Source of the DNA: CAMPJM01 sp964440915
GTDB taxonomy: Bacteria; Bacteroidota; Bacteroidia; Cytophagales; Cyclobacteriaceae
NCBI GenBank assembly: GCA_964440915.1
Contig: CAYTTV010000043.1
Coordinates: 1-29,240 of the forward strand
Length of the DNA: 29,240 nt
Reading direction: 5' to 3'
The notes under the pieces were generated by a model. It worked only from the letters and a program-made list of their open reading frames with translations, had not been told where the DNA came from and ran no database searches. The position numbers and the translations under genes are program-made. Positions 15,629 to 23,045 of the stretch are shown here, piece after piece (position 1 is the first letter of the stretch; each line of letters opens with the position of its first letter).

Positions 15629-17056
15629 TTAATTACTATGATCCATCAAATACTTCGCAAAAGCCAGCAGTTTTTGTTCATTAAATGACATAGATAAGAT
15701 TTGCAATCCAATAGGCAATCCTTGGCTATCTACACCATTAGGGATAGAAACTGCTGGTATACCCGTAATGTTCGCCTGAACGGTAAACAGGTCGGCCAAA
15801 TACATTTCTAATGGGTTACTATTGTGCTCGCTAAGCTTAAAAGCTGTGGTAGGTGTGGTAGGCATAATAATGAAATCATAGGCACTTAAGATTTCTTCGG
15901 TCTTGTCTTTTATAAGCCTTCTCACCTTTTGGGCTTTCGTATAGTACGCATCGTAATAACTCGCACTCAAAACAAAAGTTCCGACCATAATCCTACGCTT
16001 TACCTCATCGCCAAAACCTTCTGTCCGCGTATTTTTATACATGGCTTCCAGTGTTTCCGAGCGTTCACTCCGGTAGCCATACTTCACACCATCAAACCGT
16101 GACAAATTGGAACTTGCCTCTGCAGTAGTAAGTATATAATATGTCGGCAACACATATTCCAAAAGAGGGAAATCTACGCCCTCCACGGTATGGCCTTCTT
16201 CCTTGAGCAGCTCTATGGCTTGCAGAGTTTTTGCTTTTATTTCTTCGCTCAATCCTTCGGCCTCTATTGTTTCCTTGATATAGGCAACCTTCATCTTCCC
16301 ATCCAAAGTCAAATTTTTGACATAGGCAGGTACTTCATGGCTCGAGACAGTACTGTCATATTCATCTGCGCCAGAGATTACTTCCAGCATCAGAGCATTG
16401 TCTTCTATAGACCTGGAAAAAATTCCAATCGTATCGAAAGAAGATGCATAGGCAATCAATCCATATCGTGAAATTCTTCCATACGTGGGTTTAAGCCCTA
16501 CTACACCACAGAATGCGGCAGGCTGACGCACAGAGCCTCCTGTATCTGATCCCAAAGAAACCAAGCACATATCGGCTTGCACTGCCACTGCACTTCCGCC
16601 TGATGAACCACCTGGAACACGGCTTGGGTCGGCTTCATTTCGTACAGGACCAAAAGCAGAGTTTTCATTAGATGAACCCATGGCAAACTCATCGCAATTT
16701 TGACGGCCAATAACAATCGCATCCTCGGCAAGCAGGCGCTCTACGGCCGTCGCATTGAACTGAGATTGAAACCCATCGAGTATCTTACTCCCCGCTTGCA
16801 GGCCTTTATCTTTATGACATAGCACGTCCTTTAGCCCAACAACCATCCCCGCTAGTTTTCCGGCGGTGCCATTGGCCAATTTTTTATCTACAATAGCGGC
16901 TTGCTGTCGCGCCTCTTGTTCATATACTTCAAGAAAAACATTTAATGTTTCCTTGTTTTTGATATTCGTTAGATAGTGTTCTACCAGTGCTTCGCAAGAA
17001 ACTTTTCCTGATTTGATATCTTCTCTTATTTCTTGCAGGGAAGAGTATGTTTTCAA
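15629..17056 (-). CDS. gatA: Asp-tRNA(Asn)/Glu-tRNA(Gln) amidotransferase subunit A
   Basis: The 475-residue amidase subunit that releases ammonia from glutamine so that GatB can amidate misacylated Glu-tRNA(Gln) or Asp-tRNA(Asn). The amidase-signature triad is intact: K76 (VGLKDVLC), the cis serine S151 (GGSSGGSA) and the nucleophile S175 (GSDTGGSVRQPA), with spacings equal to the known GatA enzymes. The start is TTG at 17054-17056: the next upstream in-frame codons contain no ATG or GTG before a stop, and MKTYSSLQEI matches the usual GatA beginning. An AAAGGAG sequence on the - strand lies about 16 bases upstream, a long spacing. gatB and gatC are not in the window. It sits between tatA (51 bases) and the mltD-like gene (20 bases). 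Confidence 0.96.
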   Translation of the reverse strand: MKTYSSLQEIREDIKSGKVSCEALVEHYLTNIKNKETLNVFLEVYEQEARQQAAIVDKKLANGTAGKLAGMVVGLKDVLCHKDKGLQAGSKILDGFQSQFNATAVERLLAEDAIVIGRQNCDEFAMGSSNENSAFGPVRNEADPSRVPGGSSGGSAVAVQADMCLVSLGSDTGGSVRQPAAFCGVVGLKPTYGRISRYGLIAYASSFDTIGIFSRSIEDNALMLEVISGADEYDSTVSSHEVPAYVKNLTLDGKMKVAYIKETIEAEGLSEEIKAKTLQAIELLKEEGHTVEGVDFPLLEYVLPTYYILTTAEASSNLSRFDGVKYGYRSERSETLEAMYKNTRTEGFGDEVKRRIMVGTFVLSASYYDAYYTKAQKVRRLIKDKTEEILSAYDFIIMPTTPTTAFKLSEHNSNPLEMYLADLFTVQANITGIPAVSIPNGVDSQGLPIGLQILSMSFNEQKLLAFAKYLMDHSN

Positions 17057-17107
17057 TATAGTATGGGTTTTTCTCCTTTCAAATGATTCTTACGGCTACA
17101 ACAAAGC

Positions 17108-17320
17108 CTATTCTTCTTTGGCGCTTTCTGTAGCTTTTGGGTCTCTTTCGGCTTCCTTCTTTATTTCTTTGGTAGCATCTTTAAATTCCCTTATGCCTTT
17201 TCCAAGCCCTTTGGCTAATTCAGGAATTCTTTTTGCACCAAAAAACAAGAAGAGCATAAACAGGATCAATGCGATCTCTGTGCCTCCGAGTCCTCCGATA
17301 AATGCGAATAAGGTTTGCAT
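17108..17320 (-). CDS. tatA: Twin-arginine translocase subunit TatA/TatE
   Basis: A 70-residue protein from ATG 17318-17320 (MQTLFAFIGG). The open frame extends 20 codons further upstream but that stretch (Cys- and Tyr-rich) is not TatA-like. The fold is a short N-terminal membrane helix (about 12-27) with E15 near its start, the FG hinge at 27-28, a basic amphipathic helix (GAKRIPELAKGLGKGIREF, 28-46) and a charged tail. TatA oligomers form the passage for folded proteins bearing twin-arginine signals; TatC, the receptor, is not in this window. The gene is 51 bases upstream of gatA and 252 bases downstream of the EnvC-like gene. Confidence 0.93.
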   Translation of the reverse strand: MQTLFAFIGGLGGTEIALILFMLFLFFGAKRIPELAKGLGKGIREFKDATKEIKKEAERDPKATESAKEE

Positions 17321-17572
17321 ATAATTATAGTTTATGAATGACAATATATAACAGCACACAAAGTGCAGGCATGAGTGCAATATAATGCAAAACTGCCCTG
17401 ACTTTCCATTCCTTTAGGATGTAAAGATAGATAATTCTGCTGCTATGTTAAAAACAGAAATGGTAATAGTTGAGGCGTAAATTCATGTGCCTTTCATATG
17501 TAAGCGACTTGCACGCCATTCCCTAATCCTAGTATTTAAAGTGAAGCTTCGTCCAAAAAGTTCAGCAGCGGA

Positions 17573-18781
17573 TTATTTCGTAAACAGCCATGCTTGCGGA
17601 TCGAGTTTGGTATTATTTTTCCATATCTGAAATTGCAGTTCAGAAATCCCATCCTTATCAGTGTATACCATCCCTATCGTCTCTTTGGCAGAAATTTTTT
17701 GCCCAGGTCTTACATCTACTTTTTTGAGCCGGGCGTATAGTGTAAAATAATCTCCGTGCTGAATAATGACCACATTGTTCATTCCAGGCACTAGTGCAAC
17801 AGTCTTCACCAAGCCGTCAAAAACTGCCCTGACCGTTTCATTCTGGTTGGTTTGTATGTCCACGCCTTGGTTATCGATCATAATGCCCTTGAGCACAGGA
17901 TGAGGGTGCGTACCGAATTTACTGGAGACAAACCCCGAATTAACAGGCCATAACAACCGTGTTTTATTTCCCTCGAATGACGAAGAAAGTAATGCCGCTT
18001 CTGGTGTTAGGGCAATCTTGGTGTCGGAAGTGCCTTTGGATGACGCAGCAATCTCCTTTTTTACCAAATCAGCTATGAGCTTATCCAGTCGCCCCACCGC
18101 CTCCTTTCTTTCGGCAAGCTCTTTCCTCAGTTCACTTTCACGCTGTGTTAGTCCTTGCAGCACCCTATCTTGCTTTGATTTGAGCACCAATAAATTCTGG
18201 CTCTGTTTCACTTGCTGTTCCAACAACAGGCTTTTTTCAATCCGTATTGCCGCAATCGAAGTTTTTTGCCCTGAAAGCGCTTCTGTCACTTTCTCTATTT
18301 GCTCTACTTGGTTTTTACGCGCTTCCCCGTACTGTTTCATGTACTGGTATCTCCTCAAAAACTGATTGAATGTTTTGGCAGAAAAAAGAAAAGTAAGCTG
18401 ATTGGTGCCTGCATGGGCTTTGGAGGCCGCATAGATCATCGCAGCATACTCCTTTTTCAAATTCTCCAGATCCGTTTCCAAAGCCTGGATCAAAGTATTG
18501 AGCTCTGAAATCTCCCGATCTAACAATGCAACTTCGTTGCTATAAGACTTTATAAGTGCCTCGCTGGCCTCTACTTGTTGAGAAATTGCGGACAATTGGC
18601 CCAGGCTTGCCTTCTTTTGAGAGGCAGTCTCTGACAAGATCTTTTCGGCATCCCTTATCTTCTGCAGGTTCTCCTTCTTTTCCTTTTCCAATTGCGCCTT
18701 GCTTTTTTGACCATATGCAGAAAAGCTCACCATCAGAACGAGGAAAAACACAAAGAAGAAAGCCTTTTTACCTTCGATCAT
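17573..18781 (-). CDS. EnvC-like murein hydrolase activator (degenerate LytM/M23 domain)
   Basis: 402 residues from ATG 18779-18781 (MIEGKKAFFF); the frame opens earlier (ATG 18850) but that would bury the signal peptide and overlap the upstream gene by over 80 bases. Signal peptide 1-24 (AYG-Q). Long coiled coil about 27-250, as in EnvC. LytM (M23) fold about 278-400. The usual zinc and catalytic residues are replaced: the first His of HxxxD is N304 (NQGVD, D308 kept), the His of YxHL is R351 (LYARL), and the HLHF motif reads ELQF (E381, Q383). In E. coli, EnvC with such a dead domain activates the amidases AmiA and AmiB at the septum. A similar role is inferred here; the amidase partner is not in the window. 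The ATG overlaps the end of the DUF4292 gene by 14 bases. Confidence 0.88.
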   Translation of the reverse strand: MIEGKKAFFFVFFLVLMVSFSAYGQKSKAQLEKEKKENLQKIRDAEKILSETASQKKASLGQLSAISQQVEASEALIKSYSNEVALLDREISELNTLIQALETDLENLKKEYAAMIYAASKAHAGTNQLTFLFSAKTFNQFLRRYQYMKQYGEARKNQVEQIEKVTEALSGQKTSIAAIRIEKSLLLEQQVKQSQNLLVLKSKQDRVLQGLTQRESELRKELAERKEAVGRLDKLIADLVKKEIAASSKGTSDTKIALTPEAALLSSSFEGNKTRLLWPVNSGFVSSKFGTHPHPVLKGIMIDNQGVDIQTNQNETVRAVFDGLVKTVALVPGMNNVVIIQHGDYFTLYARLKKVDVRPGQKISAKETIGMVYTDKDGISELQFQIWKNNTKLDPQAWLFTK

Positions 18782-19526
18782 ATTTTTGCGGAATGTTAAA
18801 CGGAAACTGGAGCGTGCTGGCAATTTCTGCTTTTCCATGATCAATGTCAATAAGGGTGGTTTGCCTATCCTTCCCTTCCTGATAGCTCAGCACAATTTTG
18901 CTGCTATACGGCAAGAAAACGTCAGTAAAGGGCTGAAAATTGTCATAAAGCAATGTTAACGTATTGGTAGAGGAAGTTTCATACAATTGCACCCGCTCTG
19001 TTTTCATCATTTCCGGATCAATGTAATTATCAATGGCTATATTCCCTTTCTCCTGATGGATCAGGATATTCCGACCTTTTTTCATTATTCTATCCACTAG
19101 GCTTTGTTCAAAGGGCATATCACCAAGCAACATAGCCTGTACCAGACCATAATTTATATCAAAGTTGAACTTTTGGCTTAAAGATGCAAAATCGAACACA
19201 CTATAGGTTCTATTCAATCTGTTAATGATGTATATCGAATCGAGTGTAATAAGCCCTCTTACAGCCTCTATCCCCAAAGCAGGAGATAGCGACATCCATA
19301 TAAGGCTATCCTGCTTGATTCGAATAGTGGCAGTAAGACTAATATCTATATTTTTATCTTGAAAGGCGACTTTTGATTTTGTGGAAAGGTAATTGAAATC
19401 CAAAGGGAGGACACTTACATTTTCTAGATCGAATTCCTTAGTTCCTGTTGTCGCTATCTCCTTTTTACATGAAGTAAAGGCTATTGTCACCAGCATTAAT
19501 AAAATAAATGGGCTTCTACTCTTCAT
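18768..19526 (-). CDS. DUF4292 family lipoprotein, possibly LolA/LolB-like
   Basis: A 252-residue lipoprotein precursor: hydrophobic signal at 6-18 and lipobox FTSC with C20, followed by KKE. The rest is strand-rich, with patterns such as SLTATIRIKQDSLIWMSLSP (63-82) and ALGIEAVRGLITLDSIYIIN that I associate with DUF4292, a Bacteroidota family. The alternating strand pattern and the 'dsliwmslsp...giea.R' layout recall the lipoprotein-carrier fold of LolA/LolB, but this is an inference from pattern, not from a search. It overlaps the TPR gene upstream by 11 bases and the EnvC-like gene downstream by 14 bases, so the three should be made together. No catalytic residues are evident. Confidence 0.8.
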   Translation of the reverse strand: MKSRSPFILLMLVTIAFTSCKKEIATTGTKEFDLENVSVLPLDFNYLSTKSKVAFQDKNIDISLTATIRIKQDSLIWMSLSPALGIEAVRGLITLDSIYIINRLNRTYSVFDFASLSQKFNFDINYGLVQAMLLGDMPFEQSLVDRIMKKGRNILIHQEKGNIAIDNYIDPEMMKTERVQLYETSSTNTLTLLYDNFQPFTDVFLPYSSKIVLSYQEGKDRQTTLIDIDHGKAEIASTLQFPFNIPQKYDRR

Positions 19527-21246
19527 ATAGTTTCCTGTCCGCTATTTTCTTATCTATCACCTCTGAAGTATCATCCATGCCCTTGGCGCGCTTCCATTGT
19601 AGCACCGCCTCTTCAGTATGCCCTAATTGAAAAAGTACATCACCATAGTGCTCTATGATAACCCCGCTTTCTGTATCTACTATCGCTCGTTCTAAGAACT
19701 TTTTTGCTTCTTTGTATTCGCCCATCATGTATAAAACCCAAGCGTGGGTATCCAGGTAAGTTGCCTCATCGGGATGCACTTCTACCAAATGGCCAGACAT
19801 TTTAACTGCTTTATCCAGGTTCTCTTTGCGAAGTGACAGGAAGTAGGCATAATTATTTAAAACATGGCTATTCTTGGGATCTAGTTTCAAGGCAGCCTCG
19901 TATGCTGCATCCGAACGCTCGTATTGCTTGAGCCCGTTGTAGGCATCTCCTAGTTGAGCATGAAAGATAACCATAAGTTGGTTATTACCAGCAGCAACCA
20001 TTTTTCCCTGTTCCAAAGCTTCTGCGGCTTCTTTATACCGCTTTTTCATGAGATTAGCAGTACCACTGAAATAGTAAAGTGCTGCCTGATTAGGAAAATA
20101 CTCCAATGCTTGATCGGCATGAAGCACGACGCTGTCCAATTGGTTAAGCCTAAGCTCCAGGTCTAAGATATTCTGCCATATCCCAAAATTATCCTTTTCA
20201 ATTTTTAGCGACTGAAGGTAATAATTGATAGCCTCCTGCTTGTCATCGAGGTAAAAATACAGGTCGCCGGAGATGGCATACGCATTGGCTTCATCAGGAT
20301 GTGCGTCTATGATTCCTTGTGCCAGCTTTACTGCAAACTCCTTTTCCTGATCGCTGGACAATTGGCTGATATAGCTCGTCATGAGCTGCAGTTTAGGTGT
20401 TAGATCAATATCTGGGCTAGAAAAGGCTAAGAGCAGGTTTTCGTTGGCAGCATCCTCATTACCATTTTGATTGTGCACTTCTGCAAGCAATAGTCTAGCA
20501 TGAGCATCACGAGCATCTATTTCCAGCAGGTTGTTCAATTGTTTTTCCGCTTGGTCGTATCGGTTGTTGGCGAGGAGTACTTCCACCAGTTGTAAGACAA
20601 ATTCCTTTTCTTCTGGATGGGCTGCGATCAACTTCTCACCTTCTTCGATGGCCTTGTCCAGCTCATTGAGTTTCAAATAAATCTTTTGCTTTTGAAAAAT
20701 TATTTCGGGGCTCATCCCAAATGTGTTCTCCGCTTCATCATATACCTCGAGTGCACTTCTTAGGTCCTTTTGATACAAATGTAAAGCCGCCAGATCGTAC
20801 AGGTATATATCCGTATCTTCTACTTGCGACAGCATGGTTTTATAAATCTCTGCGGCAGCATTGAAATTGCCTTGCTTTGTGTATACTTCTGCATTGATCA
20901 AATAGTAGAATTTGTTTTGAGCATCTAGCTTAAGTGCCTCTTGTGCATATATCAGTGCCTTATCTAACTCTCCATTTTGAATTAAAATACCTGCTAGTTT
21001 AAATCTAGCTGCCGCATTGGCAGGATCATGTTCCGCCGCCTTTTGAAAGAGGACATAGGCTTTGGCATAATCTTCAAGGATAAAGTACTTTTCACCTTCC
21101 AAAAAATAATACATTGATTTGTCAGTGTCGATGGTCACAGGAGTGCTAGCCAAAGATTTTTTCTTGTGCCGCTGTGCCATGAGATCTCCTGAAAAGCCGT
21201 GCAGGCAAAACATCAGGAGTAAAATAAAAGGTGAATACTTGTTCAT
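19516..21246 (-). CDS. Secreted tetratricopeptide-repeat protein
   Basis: A 576-residue protein with a signal peptide (1-25, ending MAQ) and then TPR helices over nearly the whole length, about 11 or more repeats. Clear ones include GEKYFILEDYAKAYVLFQKA near the start, ELDKALIYAQEALKLD, YERSDAAYEAALKLDPKNSH and GEYKEAKKFLERAIVD. It should be a periplasmic or outer-membrane-associated scaffold; no lipobox is seen at the cleavage site. There is no enzyme domain. Its stop overlaps the start of the DUF4292 lipoprotein by 11 bases. Upstream lies a 225-base gap with a strong hairpin. Its neighbours (lipoprotein, EnvC-like activator, flippase) point to a role in building the envelope; the partner it binds is unknown. 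Confidence 0.88.
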   Translation of the reverse strand: MNKYSPFILLLMFCLHGFSGDLMAQRHKKKSLASTPVTIDTDKSMYYFLEGEKYFILEDYAKAYVLFQKAAEHDPANAAARFKLAGILIQNGELDKALIYAQEALKLDAQNKFYYLINAEVYTKQGNFNAAAEIYKTMLSQVEDTDIYLYDLAALHLYQKDLRSALEVYDEAENTFGMSPEIIFQKQKIYLKLNELDKAIEEGEKLIAAHPEEKEFVLQLVEVLLANNRYDQAEKQLNNLLEIDARDAHARLLLAEVHNQNGNEDAANENLLLAFSSPDIDLTPKLQLMTSYISQLSSDQEKEFAVKLAQGIIDAHPDEANAYAISGDLYFYLDDKQEAINYYLQSLKIEKDNFGIWQNILDLELRLNQLDSVVLHADQALEYFPNQAALYYFSGTANLMKKRYKEAAEALEQGKMVAAGNNQLMVIFHAQLGDAYNGLKQYERSDAAYEAALKLDPKNSHVLNNYAYFLSLRKENLDKAVKMSGHLVEVHPDEATYLDTHAWVLYMMGEYKEAKKFLERAIVDTESGVIIEHYGDVLFQLGHTEEAVLQWKRAKGMDDTSEVIDKKIADRKLYEE

Positions 21247-21338
21247 TTGGGCTTACGATTGATTTTCTATACTAGGTGGCCCTGTATTATGGTTCTATAC
21301 AACGTTATCCAACGCTTTGAAAGTATGACTGTAATGAA

Positions 21339-21389
21339 GCTAAAGCAAGTTTATAGGCAACAGAACCTTACATTGCCTATAAACCTAGC
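21339..21389. repeat. 12-bp perfect inverted repeat with outer 4-bp arms
   Basis: GTTTATAGGCAA (21349-21360) pairs perfectly with TTGCCTATAAAC (21373-21384) around a 12-base loop; outside an internal loop, GCTA (21339-21342) pairs with TAGC (21386-21389). It lies between the stop of the nucleotidyltransferase gene (21472) and the start of the TPR gene (21246). No T run follows on either strand, so it is not a standard terminator; a processing site, a weak terminator or an operator are all possible. Confidence 0.6.
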
Positions 21390-21471
21390 ATCTTCTGAGG
21401 ATATGCTCTACTTATGAATAATCAAATTTTATAGAATTTTTGTTCCTTACACGCACTATCCAAAAAGGAAA

Positions 21472-22476
21472 TTATCCGATGATCTCATTATAATCCCCAA
21501 CACTTAAATCTGATGGCCTGCCTTCTACCTTGGCAAAATTACCCACCATAGCATTGGCTATATTAGCATTCTTGATCACACTCTCTTTTTGAATAATGGC
21601 ATTTTGAATGCGGGAATCGTCAATTCTAGTGTTGTCACCTACGGAGGCATGGGGCCCAAGAACGGTATTGTTAAGCTCTACGCCTTCCCCTATATATACA
21701 GGCGGAATGATTACCGAGTTATTAATCCTAGCGCTTTTAGCAATCAGGTCTTTATCTTTAATAAATTCAAGGTAACGCTGATTTGTATAAACAGTAGCGT
21801 TCTTATTGCCGCAATCCAGCCACTCCGTCACCTTGCCAGGGACAAACTTTGTACCCTTGTTTTTCATGTTTTCTAAGGCATTGGTGAGTTGAAACTCCCC
21901 TTTGTCTTTTATATTATTATCGAGCAAATATTGCAGCTCATTCTTGAGATAGGCGCCATCCTTAATATAATAGATACCTATAATGGCCAAGTCCGAAACA
22001 AACTCCTGTGGCTTTTCCACCAAGTCAGTGATTTCGTTTTTTTCATTCAACTTTACAACGCCAAAAGCTCTAGGATCCTCTACTTTTTGCACCCATATAA
22101 TGCCTTCTTTGCTGGTATCTAGCGTAAAGTCGGCTTTGAAAAGCGTATCAGCGAAGGCCACAACAATATTGCCTTCCATGATTTCTTGCGCACACAATAT
22201 AGCATGCGCTGTTCCCAAGGCTTCGTCCTGATAGAATATCTTGCCTGTGGCCCCTACAGAAGCAGCAACTTCCTTTAAATTATTCTCTACTTCTTCTCCA
22301 AACCTGCCGACAACGAAACCAATCTGGTCTATGGGTTCACCACAAACTTGAGCAATGTCTTCCACTAGCCGCTGAACAATGGGCTTCCCTGCAATAGGAA
22401 TTAGCGGTTTAGGTACTGTAAGGGTATGTGGGCGCATTCTTTTGCCCATTCCAGCCATAGGAATTATAATGTTCAT
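21472..22476 (-). CDS. Sugar-phosphate nucleotidyltransferase with left-handed beta-helix tail
   Basis: A 334-residue enzyme of the glucose-1-phosphate thymidylyl/uridylyltransferase type, which would make an NDP-sugar from a sugar-1-phosphate and NTP. The N-terminal domain (1 to about 235) has the signature PMAGMGKRMRP (6-16) with KPLIPI (K23), the LGTAHAI motif (87-93) and the metal-site D110 (FADT). From about 250 to the end, hexapeptide-like repeats (INNSVIIPPVYIGEGVELNN) form a left-handed beta-helix, as in bifunctional or oligomeric members. The sugar and nucleotide cannot be told from sequence by eye. It is 101 bases downstream of dut and in the same direction as the flippase, so a role in surface polysaccharide precursors is plausible. 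ATG start at 22474-22476. Confidence 0.9.
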   Translation of the reverse strand: MNIIIPMAGMGKRMRPHTLTVPKPLIPIAGKPIVQRLVEDIAQVCGEPIDQIGFVVGRFGEEVENNLKEVAASVGATGKIFYQDEALGTAHAILCAQEIMEGNIVVAFADTLFKADFTLDTSKEGIIWVQKVEDPRAFGVVKLNEKNEITDLVEKPQEFVSDLAIIGIYYIKDGAYLKNELQYLLDNNIKDKGEFQLTNALENMKNKGTKFVPGKVTEWLDCGNKNATVYTNQRYLEFIKDKDLIAKSARINNSVIIPPVYIGEGVELNNTVLGPHASVGDNTRIDDSRIQNAIIQKESVIKNANIANAMVGNFAKVEGRPSDLSVGDYNEIIG

Positions 22477-22577
22477 AAATTCAAAAATTTTATTGTTTTT
22501 GATGTTAAAAAAAGTGCAATACTATTTGAAATAAAATTGGCAGCGCATCCTTTCTTTCAAATCCCCTGAGAAAAACC

Positions 22578-23012
22578 TTACTGGACTCCCGTACTTCCAT
22601 ACCCTCCTGCGCCTCTCATGGTTTCGCTCAATGCCTCACTGCTCTCCCACACGACTTGCTCATGTTTGGCCACTACCATTTGTGCCACTCTTTCGCCATC
22701 CTTTACAACAAATGTCTCATTGGAAAGGTTAACCAAAAGCACTTTTACTTCTCCTCTATAGTCCGCATCCACCGTACCTGGGCTATTGAGTACCGTGAGC
22801 CCATGCTTGAAGGCAAGCCCACTCCGAGGCCTGATCTGTGCTTCGTAGCCTTGTGGAAGTTCTATAAAAAGCCCTGTTGGGATCAATGCTCGTTGCAAGG
22901 GCCCTAGCGTCACTTCTTCTTCGATATTCGCACGCAAGTCCATTCCTGCAGCAGCGTCACTCTGATACGAAGGGAGCTCATGTTTCGATTTATTAATTAC
23001 TTTAACATGCAT
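22578..23012 (-). CDS. dut: Deoxyuridine 5'-triphosphate nucleotidohydrolase (dUTPase)
   Basis: A trimeric dUTPase that hydrolyses dUTP to dUMP and PPi, keeping uracil out of DNA and feeding dTMP synthesis. The frame opens at TTG 23042, but ATG 23010-23012 (MHVKVINKS) gives 144 residues, the normal length, and has an AAAGG element 7 bases upstream. All five family motifs are present: DAAAGMDL (19-26), RPRSGLA (61-67), GTVDADYRGEV (79-89, with the catalytic Asp at 82), DGERVAQM (105-112) and the C-terminal P-loop-like RGAGGYGSTG (133-142). It is 33 bases downstream of the flippase gene. Confidence 0.97.
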   Translation of the reverse strand: MHVKVINKSKHELPSYQSDAAAGMDLRANIEEEVTLGPLQRALIPTGLFIELPQGYEAQIRPRSGLAFKHGLTVLNSPGTVDADYRGEVKVLLVNLSNETFVVKDGERVAQMVVAKHEQVVWESSEALSETMRGAGGYGSTGVQ

Positions 23013-23045
23013 GTTTTTGCCTTTAAAAGCTAAATTTAACAAAAA

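Noticed and set aside
17321..17380. Longer start for TatA (20 extra codons)
   Set aside because: TatA begins with its membrane helix; the extra Cys-rich stretch is not seen in the family.
18782..18850. Longer start for the EnvC-like protein
   Set aside because: The extra 23 residues precede a complete signal peptide and overlap the DUF4292 gene by more than 80 bases; the ATG at 18781 is the better start.
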